Shown: positions 24,463-37,568, counted from the stretch's first letter. The stretch: DNA of 60,000 nucleotides from Gnetum montanum (GCA_015680685.1 MNCI01020094.1:232626-292625), one strand, 5' to 3'. The notes: generated by a model not told the origin, from the letters alone. A program made the numbers and translations.

Positions 24463-25449
24463 AAAGCATGTTGTGGGTGATGGCTGTGTTTTTCCTCGTA
24501 CACAAGCCACCAGTTTGCAGCAATCAAGATGATTTTGTACAGTGTAGAAATTGCATGAAGGGTAATGAAGGGAATCTTCCTATAATGAGTGCTACAATCT
24601 GTCTCTTTTCTCCAAAATTGCAGATATTTATTGCTTTTTAGCAAAATGTTTTGATCAGTGTGGTGGTTGCGTGTATTAGTGACTTAAGTGATTGAATCAC
24701 TTTCTAGGTTTAGTCTCCATTGCACAGATACGGCGTGATGACATATACGAATGATTGTTTTCTCCATTCTACAAACCTGAAGGATGATTTCAATTTTGTA
24801 TTAGTACTTAAGAGCACTGAATACTGCAAAAGACTTCACTCATCTCTGCAAGAATATTCCAGAGTTGATTTGTTTTAAAATTTCTGGTGTACTAAATTCT
24901 GGTTTATTTCATATGCGCGTAGATGTACCAGATCCGAAGACATGGAATGTGCCATCCGATGATATTGTACGTGATGACAATTACTAGTTTAAGCACAGAA
25001 AAATTCATGCTCCAAACAGAAAGTTGAGTGCTTTTTAATTTTATTGATCAAGAAAAAAATTTAAATTTTTAACAGCTAAAAAGCATTTTAGATTGAGGTC
25101 AACGTTCCATTGCGCACTTTCGAGTTTGTTAACTTTGTCGATTAGACTTTTATCTGGATTATTCTGTTTTAAAGCATCGTGATTTAATTCCTTCCAAAGG
25201 CTTAAAACGTTCAAAATCGCGGTGCTTTCGTTGCAGCTCGTCGAGAAATTGGTTAATAAAAAGTTTTTTTTGTACTTGAGGTGCTGTTGTTCTCTTCACT
25301 ATCTCTCCAAGATAGAAGGATTGATTGTGTAGTTTGGATTGATATGTAACAAATTTTATTAATCTAATTTGCGAGAATGATCGCAATAAAATAATCCATA
25401 AGTACATAAACAGCTCCTCTGACATATGAGGATGATTGTAATGAAAAGC
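24463..25449. other. Convergent intergenic region between TRB and MOS14
   Basis: It is 987 bp between two stop codons and holds the 3' ends of both genes. A minus-strand AATAAA at 25360-25355 lies about 90 bp past the MOS14 stop and is a candidate polyadenylation signal. No clear signal was picked for TRB. No ORF of interest was seen. Confidence 0.7.
25355..25360 (-). terminator. Candidate MOS14 polyadenylation signal
   Basis: The minus strand reads AATAAA 90 bp after the stop codon. Confidence 0.45.
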
Positions 25450-28400
25450 TTAGAAGTTTTCACTAAAAGATATGTCATGTGGTTTCAGTGCACCCTGGAC
25501 TAAATCTCCAACAGCCTTGTTACGCCTACAAATCTCTGATAAATCTTCAAGGTGGCATGCTAGATCAGCCACATCCATACCATCGGCTGCCAAGGACAAT
25601 ATCTGCAAGCTAGTTGATTTCTCATCATCTGTGAGTACTGACGCTGGTATGAGTGAAAATGTCTTCTGTAACCACTTCATTACATGAGATCCGTAAGCGT
25701 TTATCAGGCCTGATATCACGTAACTAATTTCAATAGTTGCAGCATCAGGAAGGGCTCCTAGTAAGCATGCCATCAATAATCTTGTGATATTTCCCCCACG
25801 AACAACCATGACATTATCAATGCTTGCCCTATATTCTGTTGCTCCCGAATGTACCATTTCAAAAATGTCTGCCAAGAATGACAAGATGGATTGACTAGCT
25901 TCCCTGTGTTGTATTGTTATGCCTGTCATAGCACAGTTGACTAATGGTGCAAAAACAGGAGAATTTATGAGAAAATTAGTGCAATATCTAAAGCATCTGG
26001 ATGCCAAGAGGAAGCAGTCATCTGCTATCTCCGGCCTCGATGTAAATTCCTGTCAGAAGAGAATCAATTGGAGGGTTGTCAAGTTCAGATGAATAATGTA
26101 TTGTGAGTAAAGTTACCAGAAGTACGGAAATTGTAATCTTGAAACTTTTTGATAACAACCTCTATTGACTTCAGGTTGTTCATTGTATGACCAAATAGAT
26201 CAATGATCAGATTCTTAATAAAATTTGCACAGGGAGGATCACTGCCAAAAATCTGGAAGAGGCAATGTGTTAAGACATGAAAAATACAGGAAAGCAAAGA
26301 CAAAAACTGTGAAAATACTACACAGGATGACCTTTATTATTTCACTGGTCAAGTATAGGAAACAAGATTGATTGTGTAGTTTGTAATGCACTTGGAGCTG
26401 CTGTAGGATATCACCTATCATTGCTGCCAGAGATCTTTTACACGTTCTAACCTGAAATGATTTATAAAAAAATGACCTTCAAAGGACCTTGTTATGGACT
26501 AAAATATATTTATTGCTATATAAAATACTCTTCCACTCACAGCATATTTGCATGCTTTGCAGAGCCTTTCCATTGTATCCATATCCCAGGCCCGTCTGCA
26601 AAAACATTGACAGGATAATTATATATCCGGGGTTAAAGCATAAATAAAAATTTTCAAATTTTAATTTATCCTGGGGTTAAAGCATAAATAAAAATTTTCA
26701 AATTTTAATTTATCCTGTTAAAAAATACATACTGGGCAATCAACTTTTTAATGGTTGGCCATGCTTTCTGAAAAGCATTTAATACAGCTTCAGGGTTCTT
26801 GATGAACCTATAAACATTTTACAAAATGTCATCATCATCTTAGCTTTGTCCTAATAAAACTTTACAAATGTAAACATTTTACAAAACATCATCATCATCT
26901 TAACTTTGTCCTAAGTTAATATTCTAATAATATTATCATTATTCTATTAAAAAGATACAAAATCAAGAGAACCTGAAGATGTTTGACAGCTGATCAATAG
27001 GAGTAGCATAAGGATCTCCAGGAAACTGTCCGAGTCCAAATGAGTGAGTTTGTTGGGAAATCACTTGCTGCATCGATCAAGACCAACAAATGTTACAAAC
27101 AGGAAAGACAAAGCATGAACCTGATGGAACTCAAAATTTATTGGCGTGGGAAATGTATGCCTTGCCTCTAAATAAGAAACTATAGGGATGCACAATGACT
27201 CAAGTGCTTTAGTTGCATTCTCAGTGGGAAGAGTGTTCACAAGCATACTGCAAGATATCAACAGAAAATAACAAAACAAGTAAAACCTCCATTTTCAAAT
27301 GAGCATGCAGTAATGCATTAATTTTCTTAATGATGTTTTCAAAACTCATAGCATGTCCACAAGGTCAGCAAATGACAAGGTGGACAAATGTAATAAAATT
27401 TCAGTTTCAGTTTCACAATTCTTATATTAACTGTTGAAAATTACCCCAAAGCCTCGATGAGTTTGAAGGCATTTTTGGTAGAAAGGTTTGACTTGTTGTC
27501 CCCACTTATACCCTTCTGATAGATGCTGAAAAGGTGATCCAGTAAGCCTCCAAGTCTGTTGGAGCAAGCTGTTAAACAGAAAGAAAACATAATATCAATA
27601 TTTTATCTTCCAACTTTGATGAAAATATAGGTTCGGATTAAGAACTACCACACCATTAGAAAACCAGGAAATTCATTGTATAAGTCTTACCATCACAAAC
27701 ATTTCGCAATACCGTTGGTGCTATTTTTGATGCATCCTTTCCTTCGAAAAGGCTTTTCAAGATGAAATCAATGAGGGAGGGTAGAAATGTTGATGCACTA
27801 GGTGCCTGTGATAACCACTTCGCATATTTTCCGATAGTTATGCAAGCTGTGTTTTAAAACAAATCGTTATTATTATTTTTGAAAATTGCAGAGAACAAAA
27901 ATGTATAAGAATTACTGGGAAATGGGAAGTACACCTGTTTCAAGAATCTGTGGTTGAGATGGCAACTTCGGCAACAATTGCATTACCTAATCCCAGAAAC
28001 CGTAAAATACATGGTAATCATTTTTAGCTTACAGTGTGCAATGCTACATAAGAAAAAACTCTATACACGAAACTGAAACTGAAAGTGATATTATTATTTA
28101 TTACATGCAATAACAGACTTGGATAAATTGGGCATAGCATTGCAGAACCTAATCTGCATTTATTTTAACATAAGAAAAGTGAAAATGAAAAGAAGAGTTT
28201 TTGCCTGCGGCATTATGGTTGCTTCTGATGTAGGAACAGCCGGAGCAATTGCTCGAATACAGAACAGAGAACATTCCAATAGCCTCCAGTCCCATGTCTC
28301 AGTGTCTACAGCGGTATTGACAGCCTACAGCAATTGTATATGTTGGTCTAAATTTTTAGAAAAGACTGAAAAAATGAAAATGAATAGCATAGAAGAAAAT

Positions 28401-31400
28401 CTCAGCTTACTTGAAACAAGTTTTCAGAAAGGGATTTAAGTACAACTTCTCCTCCAAAAACAAAAGCAGATCTTACCAGCAGATCTCCAATAACTGCAAC
28501 AACATAGAACTAATTATGCTACTGTTCCACGCATGCCACGTGTTCCTCCTTCATTTCCTTAAAATTAAGAAAACAGCAAATCAATGTATAGATTTCCTGA
28601 CCAAGTCTTAATCTTTTAAAGTTCATAGAATCTTCACTTGACCAATCGCTGAAATTCTCAGGATACGCCACTCTAGTGCTTATCTGAAAGAATTCACAAA
28701 TTTTAGCCTAGCTTCCGGAATACTTTAAAGTCAATACAAATGGCATTTACAAGACTGTCCATATTTAACTCACCAAGGAAACTAATGCATGAAAAACTGG
28801 ACTAAAAATTTCAATGCGCCTTTTCTTTTCAGCATCCATAGCTGTCTGGTTTGGAAATTGGGTATAGTATTCACTACACAGAAAATATCAGTTAGGAAAT
28901 TACAAACGCAAGTGCTGATACAATAACTTGCTGCAACATTTCAAACATAATGCTTAGAACAAACCTTCCTGCTAATGTATCTTGAAGTTCATGCCAAAAG
29001 TTGTAAGTCATGGTCGAAATGTCAAAATCTGGATGTGAAGTTGCTTCAAGTATGGCTTCCACTATCATCATTGATTCCGTAGATCCTAAGTTATGAAAAC
29101 AAAGTAATTTAATGATAAATAGTAAAAACTGATCAGTTCCATGTATTCTAATGCAGTTGAAAATTTCAATTCAAGTAATGTGTTAGATTTACCGGTAGCA
29201 ATCAGTTCTACATAGGCTTCACCTATTTCAGCAAATAACCTAGCAATGCATTTGACAATCTCTTTCTCGTCCTATTAAAAAAAATATCACATATTAAGGA
29301 CATGAACATAAATTAAAGCCTGTGGTTAAAAAGTCATAAGTGCATCTTATCTGTTGAAAATATTTTTGCAATCTTATGTTGGCAAAAATAAAACCCGGTA
29401 CAAAATGGGATCGCTGGCTCCTAGTTATGCACTCGGTTTCTGAACTTAGAAACAGATGCCCCAGGAATGGGATGTCTAAATTTGCTATGTTCAAAAAATC
29501 CAAGCAAAAGAGAATGTTGGATCACCGAAAACAAAATCAGTATATCACTGTGAATAAACCTCAATTTCAATTTTACATACGTAAATTTCTAAAAGACAAA
29601 ATACCACGCTAGTCTGCTAGAGAGGACTGAGTATTGGATAAATCATTTTACTCAAAGTCCCATTTTAGGACAGTGATACCATAACCAAGAAACAAATGAT
29701 GATTTTTAAATAATTGGTACGATCCACCTCGGTCACATAATTATTTCTTTCAGAAAGGGAATGTAAATCACTAAACAATCTTTGCTCCACAGTGGTAAAG
29801 AAATAAATACCGAATTCTGATGCATCCCTTCTGTATTGTTCGCTTCCAGATTCTGGAATATTTAAGCAACCATAAACATTAGAAGCATAAATTTGTAACA
29901 TAAGTATTTAGGAAACTTGAATAAAAGAAATCACAGCTAACCTTAATAAAAGCAGTAAATCGAGGTCTAAGAGACATGACATGAGGGACAAGAACTTGAA
30001 TTAAAGGCATATGCTCTGCAACATCACTGGCTCCACAGGCACTATATCGTATCAATTCACAAGTAACTGCAACATTATCTCTATTTCATTAAAAGACCGT
30101 AAGCAGAAATCTCTATTTCATTAAAAAAAACAAGCCTTAAGCAAAAATGTGTGGGAACCTTATAATTTCACATCGTTATCTTACCATCAGATGCTGCATA
30201 AAAAAGCTTATCTGAGTTCAAGGCATTGAGTGCCACTTGAACCAGAGGATGCGAAGCAAGAGCAGCTGATGGGATGCTGAAACAAGAAAATGTTCATTAC
30301 TGAGACATTCAAGCTACGGACAGTTTATCATATTGCAATTCAAGAAAAAGTAAAACTTGCCTGGTACATAAGCCAACCCATGAGGCAAATGCATCCAAAA
30401 TCTGATTCACCATAAAATTGGTAAGAGAAACTAAACTGTCCACTCTTGTTGCATAACATGCTAATGTAATGGTATAATGTATTACAAGTCGATAAAATCA
30501 CCTGCTCATGCAAATCCTCAACAGCTAAGCAAGAAGTTAATACATTAAAAGCAATCTCAATTTGATTCTTGAGTTCACGTTGAAATTGTCTTCTTCGCTC
30601 TGGACGAGCTGCAATTTTCAAACTTGATGCTTCCTGTAGAAATCAACTAACATGAACGTCGAAAAAAAACATCAAAAAAGAAGAAGCTCAAAATCACTCT
30701 AACTACATTTTTACTGTGGAATTTGAGTCCCTATATTATTAAAACAAAAGTGTTCTTGGCCAATGGAACTGCTTGCCTTTCAAATTGGAAAATTTACTCA
30801 CTAAAAGAATGATCCAAAAAGCAAAACAAACAACCAATCAGTGGTTCATATTTTTTAATGAACATTTAATTCAGATGTTACCATCCTTCTTATCGGGGAA
30901 AAGCAAGTCAGATGCTACCATCTTTGAGTAAATACTTTGTAATATTGATAGAGAAATTTGGGTTTGCATGTTTGCATTATGTAAACTACATTTCATGCAG
31001 GTATAAAAGAGAAGTTGATTATACATGAATGATGAAATGAACAGTTGGAATAAAATAGAAAAAAAATTAAAAAAGAAAAACTACCTCTGGGAGAACCATA
31101 AGTAATTCCAATAAACAAGGAAGAAACTCTCGAGAGTTGCCGAACTCATTTTGTATCCATTGAACAGGACCGCCATCGCCCCATTTTTTGCCAGGAACAT
31201 GCACAATTAGTGCAGCTATTGCAATGCTGATCTGATGATATTGAGTTTCAGATAATATCAAATCGCTCGCTTATTAATTGAAACATTATATTTTCAGAGA
31301 AGGCATCAAAAGGGAATAAAAATAAAAATGAAATTATATAAAAAAAATTTAGCATCAAATTTTGCAAAGAGACATAAATAACCCATATATTATCTTTTTT

Positions 31401-32809
31401 TTTTGGCTGTGATGCTAGAATAGAAACTGCTATGTAATGTTTCCGTATTGTGAAAACTACTACTCATTTGTAGGTGCAGCTAGCTCACCGTGGGGGAGAT
31501 TCGCAGGGTTTGTTTTTTAATAACCCCCCAAGGAACAAGAGCACCTGACCAGTTTGAAACAAAGAGTTTTTGTAGGGCTTGATAGGGTCACTCACTTCGC
31601 TCGTTCCCCAATTACCAGCCCTGTCCAGGAGAGTCATCCTTGGTGATGATAAAATATATTTTTATCGTCATAACTTCTTTGTCATCAAGGAATAGCTTTA
31701 TAATTAGCTGAACTTTGTCATGGTAAACATATATTATCCTTGTAAGACTGAGTTAAGAGAATAAGCTTTTCCATGGGAATTATTATTTTTGCTGAGATTT
31801 TTACCGAGAAGCCAGCTAATTGTTGTCCAAAAGCTGGGTGAAGAGAACTTTTCGCCAAAAATTCTTATTGAACAAGGCATACTGCTTTTGATTTTTTTTT
31901 TCCAATATGAAAATCAATTCTCAGTGAATCAATTTAAAATTTTATTAATTTAGAAAATCTAAAAAAATCTCGAGACCAAATAATAAATATATAGCTAAAC
32001 TAGTAGATACCTGAGTTCTAACACGTGATGGACCTTTGCCGAACTTCTTTGCTAAATTCTGCAAGCCCAAAACAAACAGCACCTTGTTGGAAGTTGGAAC
32101 AAGTCATACCAGGCATATTAATAATAATAGTAATTATGATAACAACATAAAATCATAATGACCTTCAGCGAATCTCTCAATGAAGGGAATGACTCAATGG
32201 GTAAGCTTTCAAAATCATGTTGTACCTGCCGAAATAGAGCAAAACTGCAAAATTACAAAGTGGTCAAAGTGCAAAGAGATGCAACGGAAAAATTCTGCGA
32301 TGAAGAAGCATCATACTTTCTTATTGGTAGCTAGCCAACGATTAAAATCCAATTTAAAATTTAAATTTATCCCTGTTTCATTTGGAAAATCTCTTATATA
32401 AAACGTTCATAGGGAGAGCGAAAAGAGATGTAACTACAAATAAAACCTTTGACTTCAGAGTCTGGGAACAAAAAATCAAAATTTCTGGACTGCTGTTAGG
32501 ATCATGTAACAGGCTATCAGACACCTGCAACACGGATGGTGATGATAATATAAATAACAATAGAGTCAATTGAGATATAAACACAAAACATCATCAAATG
32601 AAAAGAAAAACTACAATAATTAAACACACCCATGATTATGACAAGAAACAAACAACAAATCAATTAACCTGCCATGCTTCCATTGTCTGTTGGAAATTCT
32701 GAAGCCAGGCGTTGGCATCCTTGCGAACCTGTGCATTTTGGTGATTGTACAGTGCAGCAAGCGCTTCTTGCAGAACGATCTTCGGGTCCTGGTTTCCTGA
32801 TGAGGCCAT
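25450..32809 (-). CDS. MOS14: Transportin-SR / MOS14-type importin-beta family nuclear import receptor
   Basis: There are 26 exons and 981 aa. Exons, from 5' to 3' on the minus strand: 32809-32669, 32524-32447, 32225-32163, 32058-32011, 31231-31085, 30633-30502, 30401-30361, 30276-30185, 30066-29942, 29852-29811, 29271-29193, 29085-28965, 28873-28774, 28683-28602, 28493-28411, 28324-28205, 27986-27935, 27846-27691, 27568-27445, 27247-27166, 27067-26973, 26807-26733, 26595-26541, 26451-26332, 26252-26160, 26049-25450. Matches to Arabidopsis MOS14 (958 aa) run along the whole length (RTQISIAIAAL, KIAARPERRRQF, WDMDTMERLCKACKYA, VNCAMTGITIQHREA). The family imports SR splicing factors into the nucleus as HEAT-repeat, Ran-regulated receptors. 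Introns 7 and 16, and probably 20, have GC donors. The start MASSGNQDP is the first ATG of the homologous reading. It is likely intact. Confidence 0.94.
26629..26716. repeat. 44-bp tandem duplication in MOS14 intron 22
   Basis: Two exact copies of a unit starting GGGGTTAAAGCATAAATAAA lie at 26629-26672 and 26673-26716. Confidence 0.95.
26811..26914. repeat. 60-bp period duplication next to the MOS14 exon 22 acceptor
   Basis: TAAACATTTTACAAAA at 26811 recurs at 26871, followed by CATCATCATCTTA and CTTTGTCCTAA in both copies, with a few changes. The first copy abuts the splice acceptor of exon 22 (26807), so the intron branch-point region is duplicated. Confidence 0.85.
31440..31640. other. 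GC-richer island in MOS14 intron 4, identity unknown
   Basis: In an otherwise AT-rich 779-bp intron, this block carries AGCTAGCTCACCGTGGGGGA, a CCCCCC run and CTCACTTCGCTCGTTCCCC. It may be an inserted SINE or other element. No borders or target duplication were seen. Confidence 0.4.
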
Positions 32810-34266
32810 GCTCTTCTTCATTTTCTATTTCTGAAACAAAACTTCTTCCAATTATTATTATTTCATCCCACACTGCGACTTACGGTTTCAACAAAAAACT
32901 GTTTGGGAATTTCCTGCGAATATCGGTTGGATTTGTAACACAATATATTGCTGTAGAAATTTTTTCAGCCCGAACTGAGGGAATTGTTGATGTGGGTATT
33001 CAGCTGCCAAGCAACAGCCACATGACTAATGAAAGACGTAAAAGGAAGGAAGAGCATAATCTCTCACAGAAACTCAAAAACAAGACTGCGGAAGGATATT
33101 TCAGACAAAAAACCGCGCAGTGCCTGTCCGGAGCCGTTCACAGACGTTTTCCTGCCGATTTATTCGCAGTCCTTTCTCCTTTTCCACCAACTTCTGTTTA
33201 TAACTGCAACGGTCCACAACTTCTTACCCAATTGTGATCGTTACGATGAGAATTTTTTAAAAAATTATAATTTAACGGAAGAAGAAAACATGGCTTCTTG
33301 TAATTATCTTATGACTTTGCATGTTAGGCATCGATATAAAACAGTTTTTGCCTGGAAGACCCTCACCATAATGAAAATACTTTGATAGAATTCAGATAAA
33401 ACATAAAGATACTTTGGTGGGGTTTGAATTATTAATTTATAAATTTTATTGTTAAAAATGTTAATAAGTAAATTAATATTTACTTATATTTACTTAGTTA
33501 AAGCATATACCTTTTAGTTGTGGAATTTATAAATTCACTTTAAAAACAAGGGTTGGAATTTGAATTAGATGATTATACATAACCTTTAACATATAGCTAA
33601 GTTATTATGAAATTGAAACTTGAAATATTTTTTTAACAATATTTACATTTACAACATAGTTAAAGTAATTGGACTAGAAACTAGAAATTTTTATTCTATC
33701 CAAGAAATCATAAAGGATTTGTTGGATGGTTGCAAAGCTTCAACATATTTTTGAAGAAAGTTGAAAACATCATTGATGTAATGCCCCAAGTAGATAGGGT
33801 CAAATTGAAAGAAAACAATCAAATTACAATTGATGGTAGAATTCATTCAAATGTGAGTTAAAGATGAACAAAATAAAAAATATATGTTCTTCATTTTTTG
33901 CGTAGTCTACAAATATACTCTTCTCTTAGTAAATTGATCCAACATCCTATCTCAATAAGGAGATGATGAGAGCTCATTCTTGCTCTAGCAATTTGATTCC
34001 TTAAATGAAAAAGAATAGTTGAGAGTAGATACTTTTGAGTATTAGATAACAAACCTCCTCTAACAAAATGTAAATAAAAATAATTTTCTCTAACATGTTC
34101 AACCAAACTTTAGCCAAGACTTTTTCTTTCATAGTTTTCTAGAAGAGGCTTTTTTTAAAGGAAGATCCTCTATTATAATATTTTATGATCGAAGCCATAA
34201 TTTTCTTTGATGCAACCATCTATTTTCTTATGTAGCATTCATTAGCTCTTTAGCATAATTAACTTT
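32810..34266. other. MOS14 upstream region and AT-rich intergenic DNA
   Basis: The MOS14 leader and promoter should lie in about 32810-33240. The remainder is AT-rich without coding signal. An open frame across 32674-33237 on the + strand overlaps MOS14 exon 1 in antisense and was judged non-coding. Confidence 0.5.
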
Positions 34267-34433
34267 TGATGAGTGGCGAGGTACCTCCTATGCTCAACCA
34301 TATGAATCACAAGCGTTCATGCATGATCTGGTCGAATTTTATAGATGGAACTAGTTGTGCATCCAAATCGTTATGCCTTGATCACAGTTCATTGTCTTCC
34401 CACTTAGACTAGTGATAGCTTTGTCATGTATAG
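34267..34433 (-). repeat. Fragment of an element-family LTR, minus orientation
   Basis: It begins TGATGAGTGGCGAGGTACC and follows the first 165 bp or so of the B/D LTR (TATGCTCAACCATATGAATCACAAGCGTTCA), then stops where the oppositely oriented C LTR begins. Confidence 0.75.
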
Positions 34434-35288
34434 TGATGAAGTGGTTACTCTGATTATTAAAGAGGTTATTATTAGAGTAGTTACTCTAATTATTAGAGCA
34501 GTTAAACTAATTATTAGAATGATTACTCTTGGGGTCTATAAATACAGCACCCAAGCGCACAATTGGGAGCATGTTTTTTAGCAGTCAAGTAGTGAAACTC
34601 TTGCAGTCTGTCTATTTGAAAGTTAGAATATTTTCCAAGTGCTTGTAGCAGGAGGTCTAAGTGTGAATGGATCTTTATTCAAGCATTGATGTACCTAAGC
34701 ACATCATTGTGTTGGCAATAAAGACAAACTCTTTGATTCATCCTTGCAACACTTGAGATTTGTTTTCTTATGCATTTATATTTTATTTTATGCACTTTAC
34801 ATTCATGTTATTAGCACAATAATTCATTTTGATCAATTAAGAAAATTGTTAAATTACACAAGCACGACCCCTTTGAGCATATGTGTGACACTTGGTAGCT
34901 CAGAAACAATTAGCGTTTAACAACCCAACAGTGTTTGCACGAAGTTCAGAATGTGTCTAGGAAGTGGGAACAGTTACTTGTGTTAGGCTAGATTAGACTT
35001 TAGTTTCCTTAGCAATTAATCGCTTTTACTTTTAATCACTCCTACTTTTATTCTTGTTCTAGGTGAGTGATTTCATACAAACATAAAACAATAAAAAATC
35101 ATGCCTCAGTCACACTTAACCATACAATTGCATTCCACAAGTGGACTAGGAAGAAAACAAATGAACACCACGCACACACCATTTAGCTCTAGTGTACTTA
35201 GTAATTACAGTTTGCAGGATTCGACTAGATTGCACGTGAACGCTTGTGATTCGTATGGTTGGGCGTAGGGGCACCTTACCACTTATCA
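34434..35288 (+). repeat. Element C 5' LTR, plus orientation
   Basis: It runs from TGATGAAGTGG to CACTTATCA, 855 bp, with the reverse complement of the family LTR start at its 3' end (GATTCGTATGGTTGGGCGTAGG). A TATA-like TATAAATACAGC lies at about 34540. It is followed directly by a primer site. Confidence 0.8.
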
Positions 35289-35307
35289 TTAGTGCCATTG
35301 CCAAGGA
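35289..35307 (+). promoter_or_regulatory. Element C primer-binding site
   Basis: TTAGTGCCATTGCCAAGGA directly follows the LTR and is a diverged form of the TTGGCACCATTGTCGGGG site of B. Confidence 0.7.
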
Positions 35308-35399
35308 TTGTAGTTCTTTGTGCGCTATCTAAGCCTAGTGAAATCTAGTAACCTCGCTGTTCGAACCCTAAGTGTCAAATCCTACAAAAACAAAAATTA

Positions 35400-37316
35400 T
35401 ATCATTATTATCATTAAAATCAATTTTAACTACACAATGTTTATTAACACAAAATGTCTTTTTCTCATAGGAGCCCATCTCCGCCTAGGGCAATTCAAGT
35501 ACCTCAACAATACTAGGTGGTATATGCTCATCTTAATGAGTATGTACCAGACTTTACCTTCATCTTACATCAAGATGAACTGATGCGGTGTCATGACATG
35601 GAAGGCAACATTGTGTTGTCACCTGATCAATCTATTCTAGCAATGCTTCAATTAATGTTGACATGACACAGGCTTCAACATCTCCATGGAGAATATGAGA
35701 TGCGAGATCCTGACTCAAGGGATTATCATCCCACTGAAGCATAAAGATTAAGGGATCGTCAGCTGGAGCATCAACACAAGCTTATGAAGGGAAAGGGGTC
35801 AAACATCTTTCCAAATCCACTTGGCCCAATTGATGATGGCTACCACTTCTTTAGTGATTCTCCTCTCTTTGATTTGTTCAAGGAGCCCTTAACTAGAATG
35901 TACAATCCATAGTTCACAATCTAGGTTCTGGTCAAAACGGATCCAATGAAAAAAGTAGATTCGGAGAGGCAAGTCAGGAAAAGGAGGATAAAGGAGATCA
36001 TGATCATGATCATGGTCGCGAGCATTGAAGGAAGGGTGATAGGTGTTAGCGCGGAGCAAGTTTCCTTCTTCTTCTCCTTCATCATCATCTTCTTCTTCAA
36101 TGGGTTTAGATCGTGGCCGCAGAAGAAATAACCGTGATGGAGGTAATTAATGGGACCAGAACAATAGAATGGATCATCAGGATAGTCATGACCGAAGATG
36201 TGGGAAATTTAGAGAGGCCCATCATCAAGAAAGAAGGGCTAGTAGGGAGCATTGTAGGCACCATCATTATGGCCTTGATGAACCTCTACTTGCTACTTGG
36301 GGCATGTTGAATATTGTAGAGGCTGTGAGGATTCCAATAAGGCATGTGAAGGATAGTAGAATAAAGAGGCTTGATATGAACAATATCCCTCGATTCGAGG
36401 GAGGATATGATGTTGATCCACAAAATCATCTTTAGGCCTTCTAGGATGCATGTGCCTTGTAGAATATGGAAAATGACTGGCAAAAGCTAATATCATTTCT
36501 AAGGACTCTTATAAAGGAAGTAGAAAATTGGTATTGATCCTTGAAACCAGAATCAATCAGGTGGTGGAGTATGATGTTGGAACTATTCAATGACAAATAT
36601 CAAATGTACTCCCAAGTATCCAATTTAAGAAAACAAATTTAAGGGTGAAAACAAGGAAATCATGAGCCCTTGGATGCTACTATTGGCCAATACTACTCTC
36701 TGTTGCACATGTGTCCTGGCCATGGATACTATCAACTTGATTAGCTTTACCATATTGTAGATGAGTTGTGGTTTGAAACCAGGAAAACCCTTGATATCTA
36801 TCCCCAAGGGAGATTGACAGAGTTGAGCGCCTATTAGATTCAAAGATTAATTGAGCAAGTAGTTAAGGAGAAGGGAGAGCTAAGAAAACATGAAAGTGCA
36901 AAAGAATTTAATAGAGACCCTTCTATTCGAAAGAAAGGGGTTAGATTTTTTGACAGTGAGGATGAATTTGCTAGAGATGAGGTGGTGAATCAGAAAACCT
37001 TGCCATTCCAAAAATTGCAGTTAGAAATTACGGCTAAGGTTGATCAATTATGGGACTCCATGGACAATAAGTTTCAAGCTATTTTAAGAATTGTTAAAGA
37101 GTCCAAGGAACAAAGGGGTGATTGTGAGCGTCAAAGGTGTAAGGAGGCTAAACGTGCCATATCTAAAGGTAAAGGTAAGATGGTTGTGGATAGTAATTCA
37201 AATGATGATGGTGGGTGTGATGTTTGCTAGTATGAACATCCTAAGCAAGAGTTACATTGGTTCTTAATAAGGGTGAAATGAAAGGAGGTAAAAAATTTGT
37301 TGATGCCATTAAGGAT
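35400..37316 (+). pseudogene. Element C gag, degenerate; element truncated after gag
   Basis: It is homologous to B Gag in order: YVPDFTFILHQDE then DMEGNIVL near 35540-35620, NNIPRFEGGYDVDPQNHL near 36380-36435, the capsid-type core (KQGNHEPLDATIG-YYSLLHMCPGHGYYQ) near 36640-36740, and the Cys motif CDVC-YEHPK near 37217-37250 with a stop inside it. After about 37316 similarity to the family ends and LINE-like sequence begins. Only the 5' 2.9 kb of this element remains. It carries stops and cannot be active. Confidence 0.75.
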
Positions 37317-37568
37317 TAAAAAATCAAAGGAATGACCCCACTCTAAAAAATGAATACTTCTCTAATTTCTACTATAATCAATAGATGCTTTTTTGTGAAG
37401 TAAATAGAGCTACATTTATTAAACTTTAATTAAGAATTTCAAAAAAGCCTTTGAATACAACTTTGTCCAACATTAACATTAAAATCCCCACAGAAAAACT
37501 TTACCATGCCTGGAGAACTCTACAATATCTTGTCCTAGGTATTGAAAAGGATGCTCTTGTGAAAGTTT

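Noticed and set aside
24159-24644. 161-aa open frame on the - strand
   Set aside because: It is antisense to TRB exon 5. Its Ser/Ala runs mirror the Ala/Glu-rich coding strand.
32674-33237. 187-aa open frame on the + strand
   Set aside because: It is antisense to MOS14 exon 1 and leader, with no recognisable domain and composition like a chance frame.
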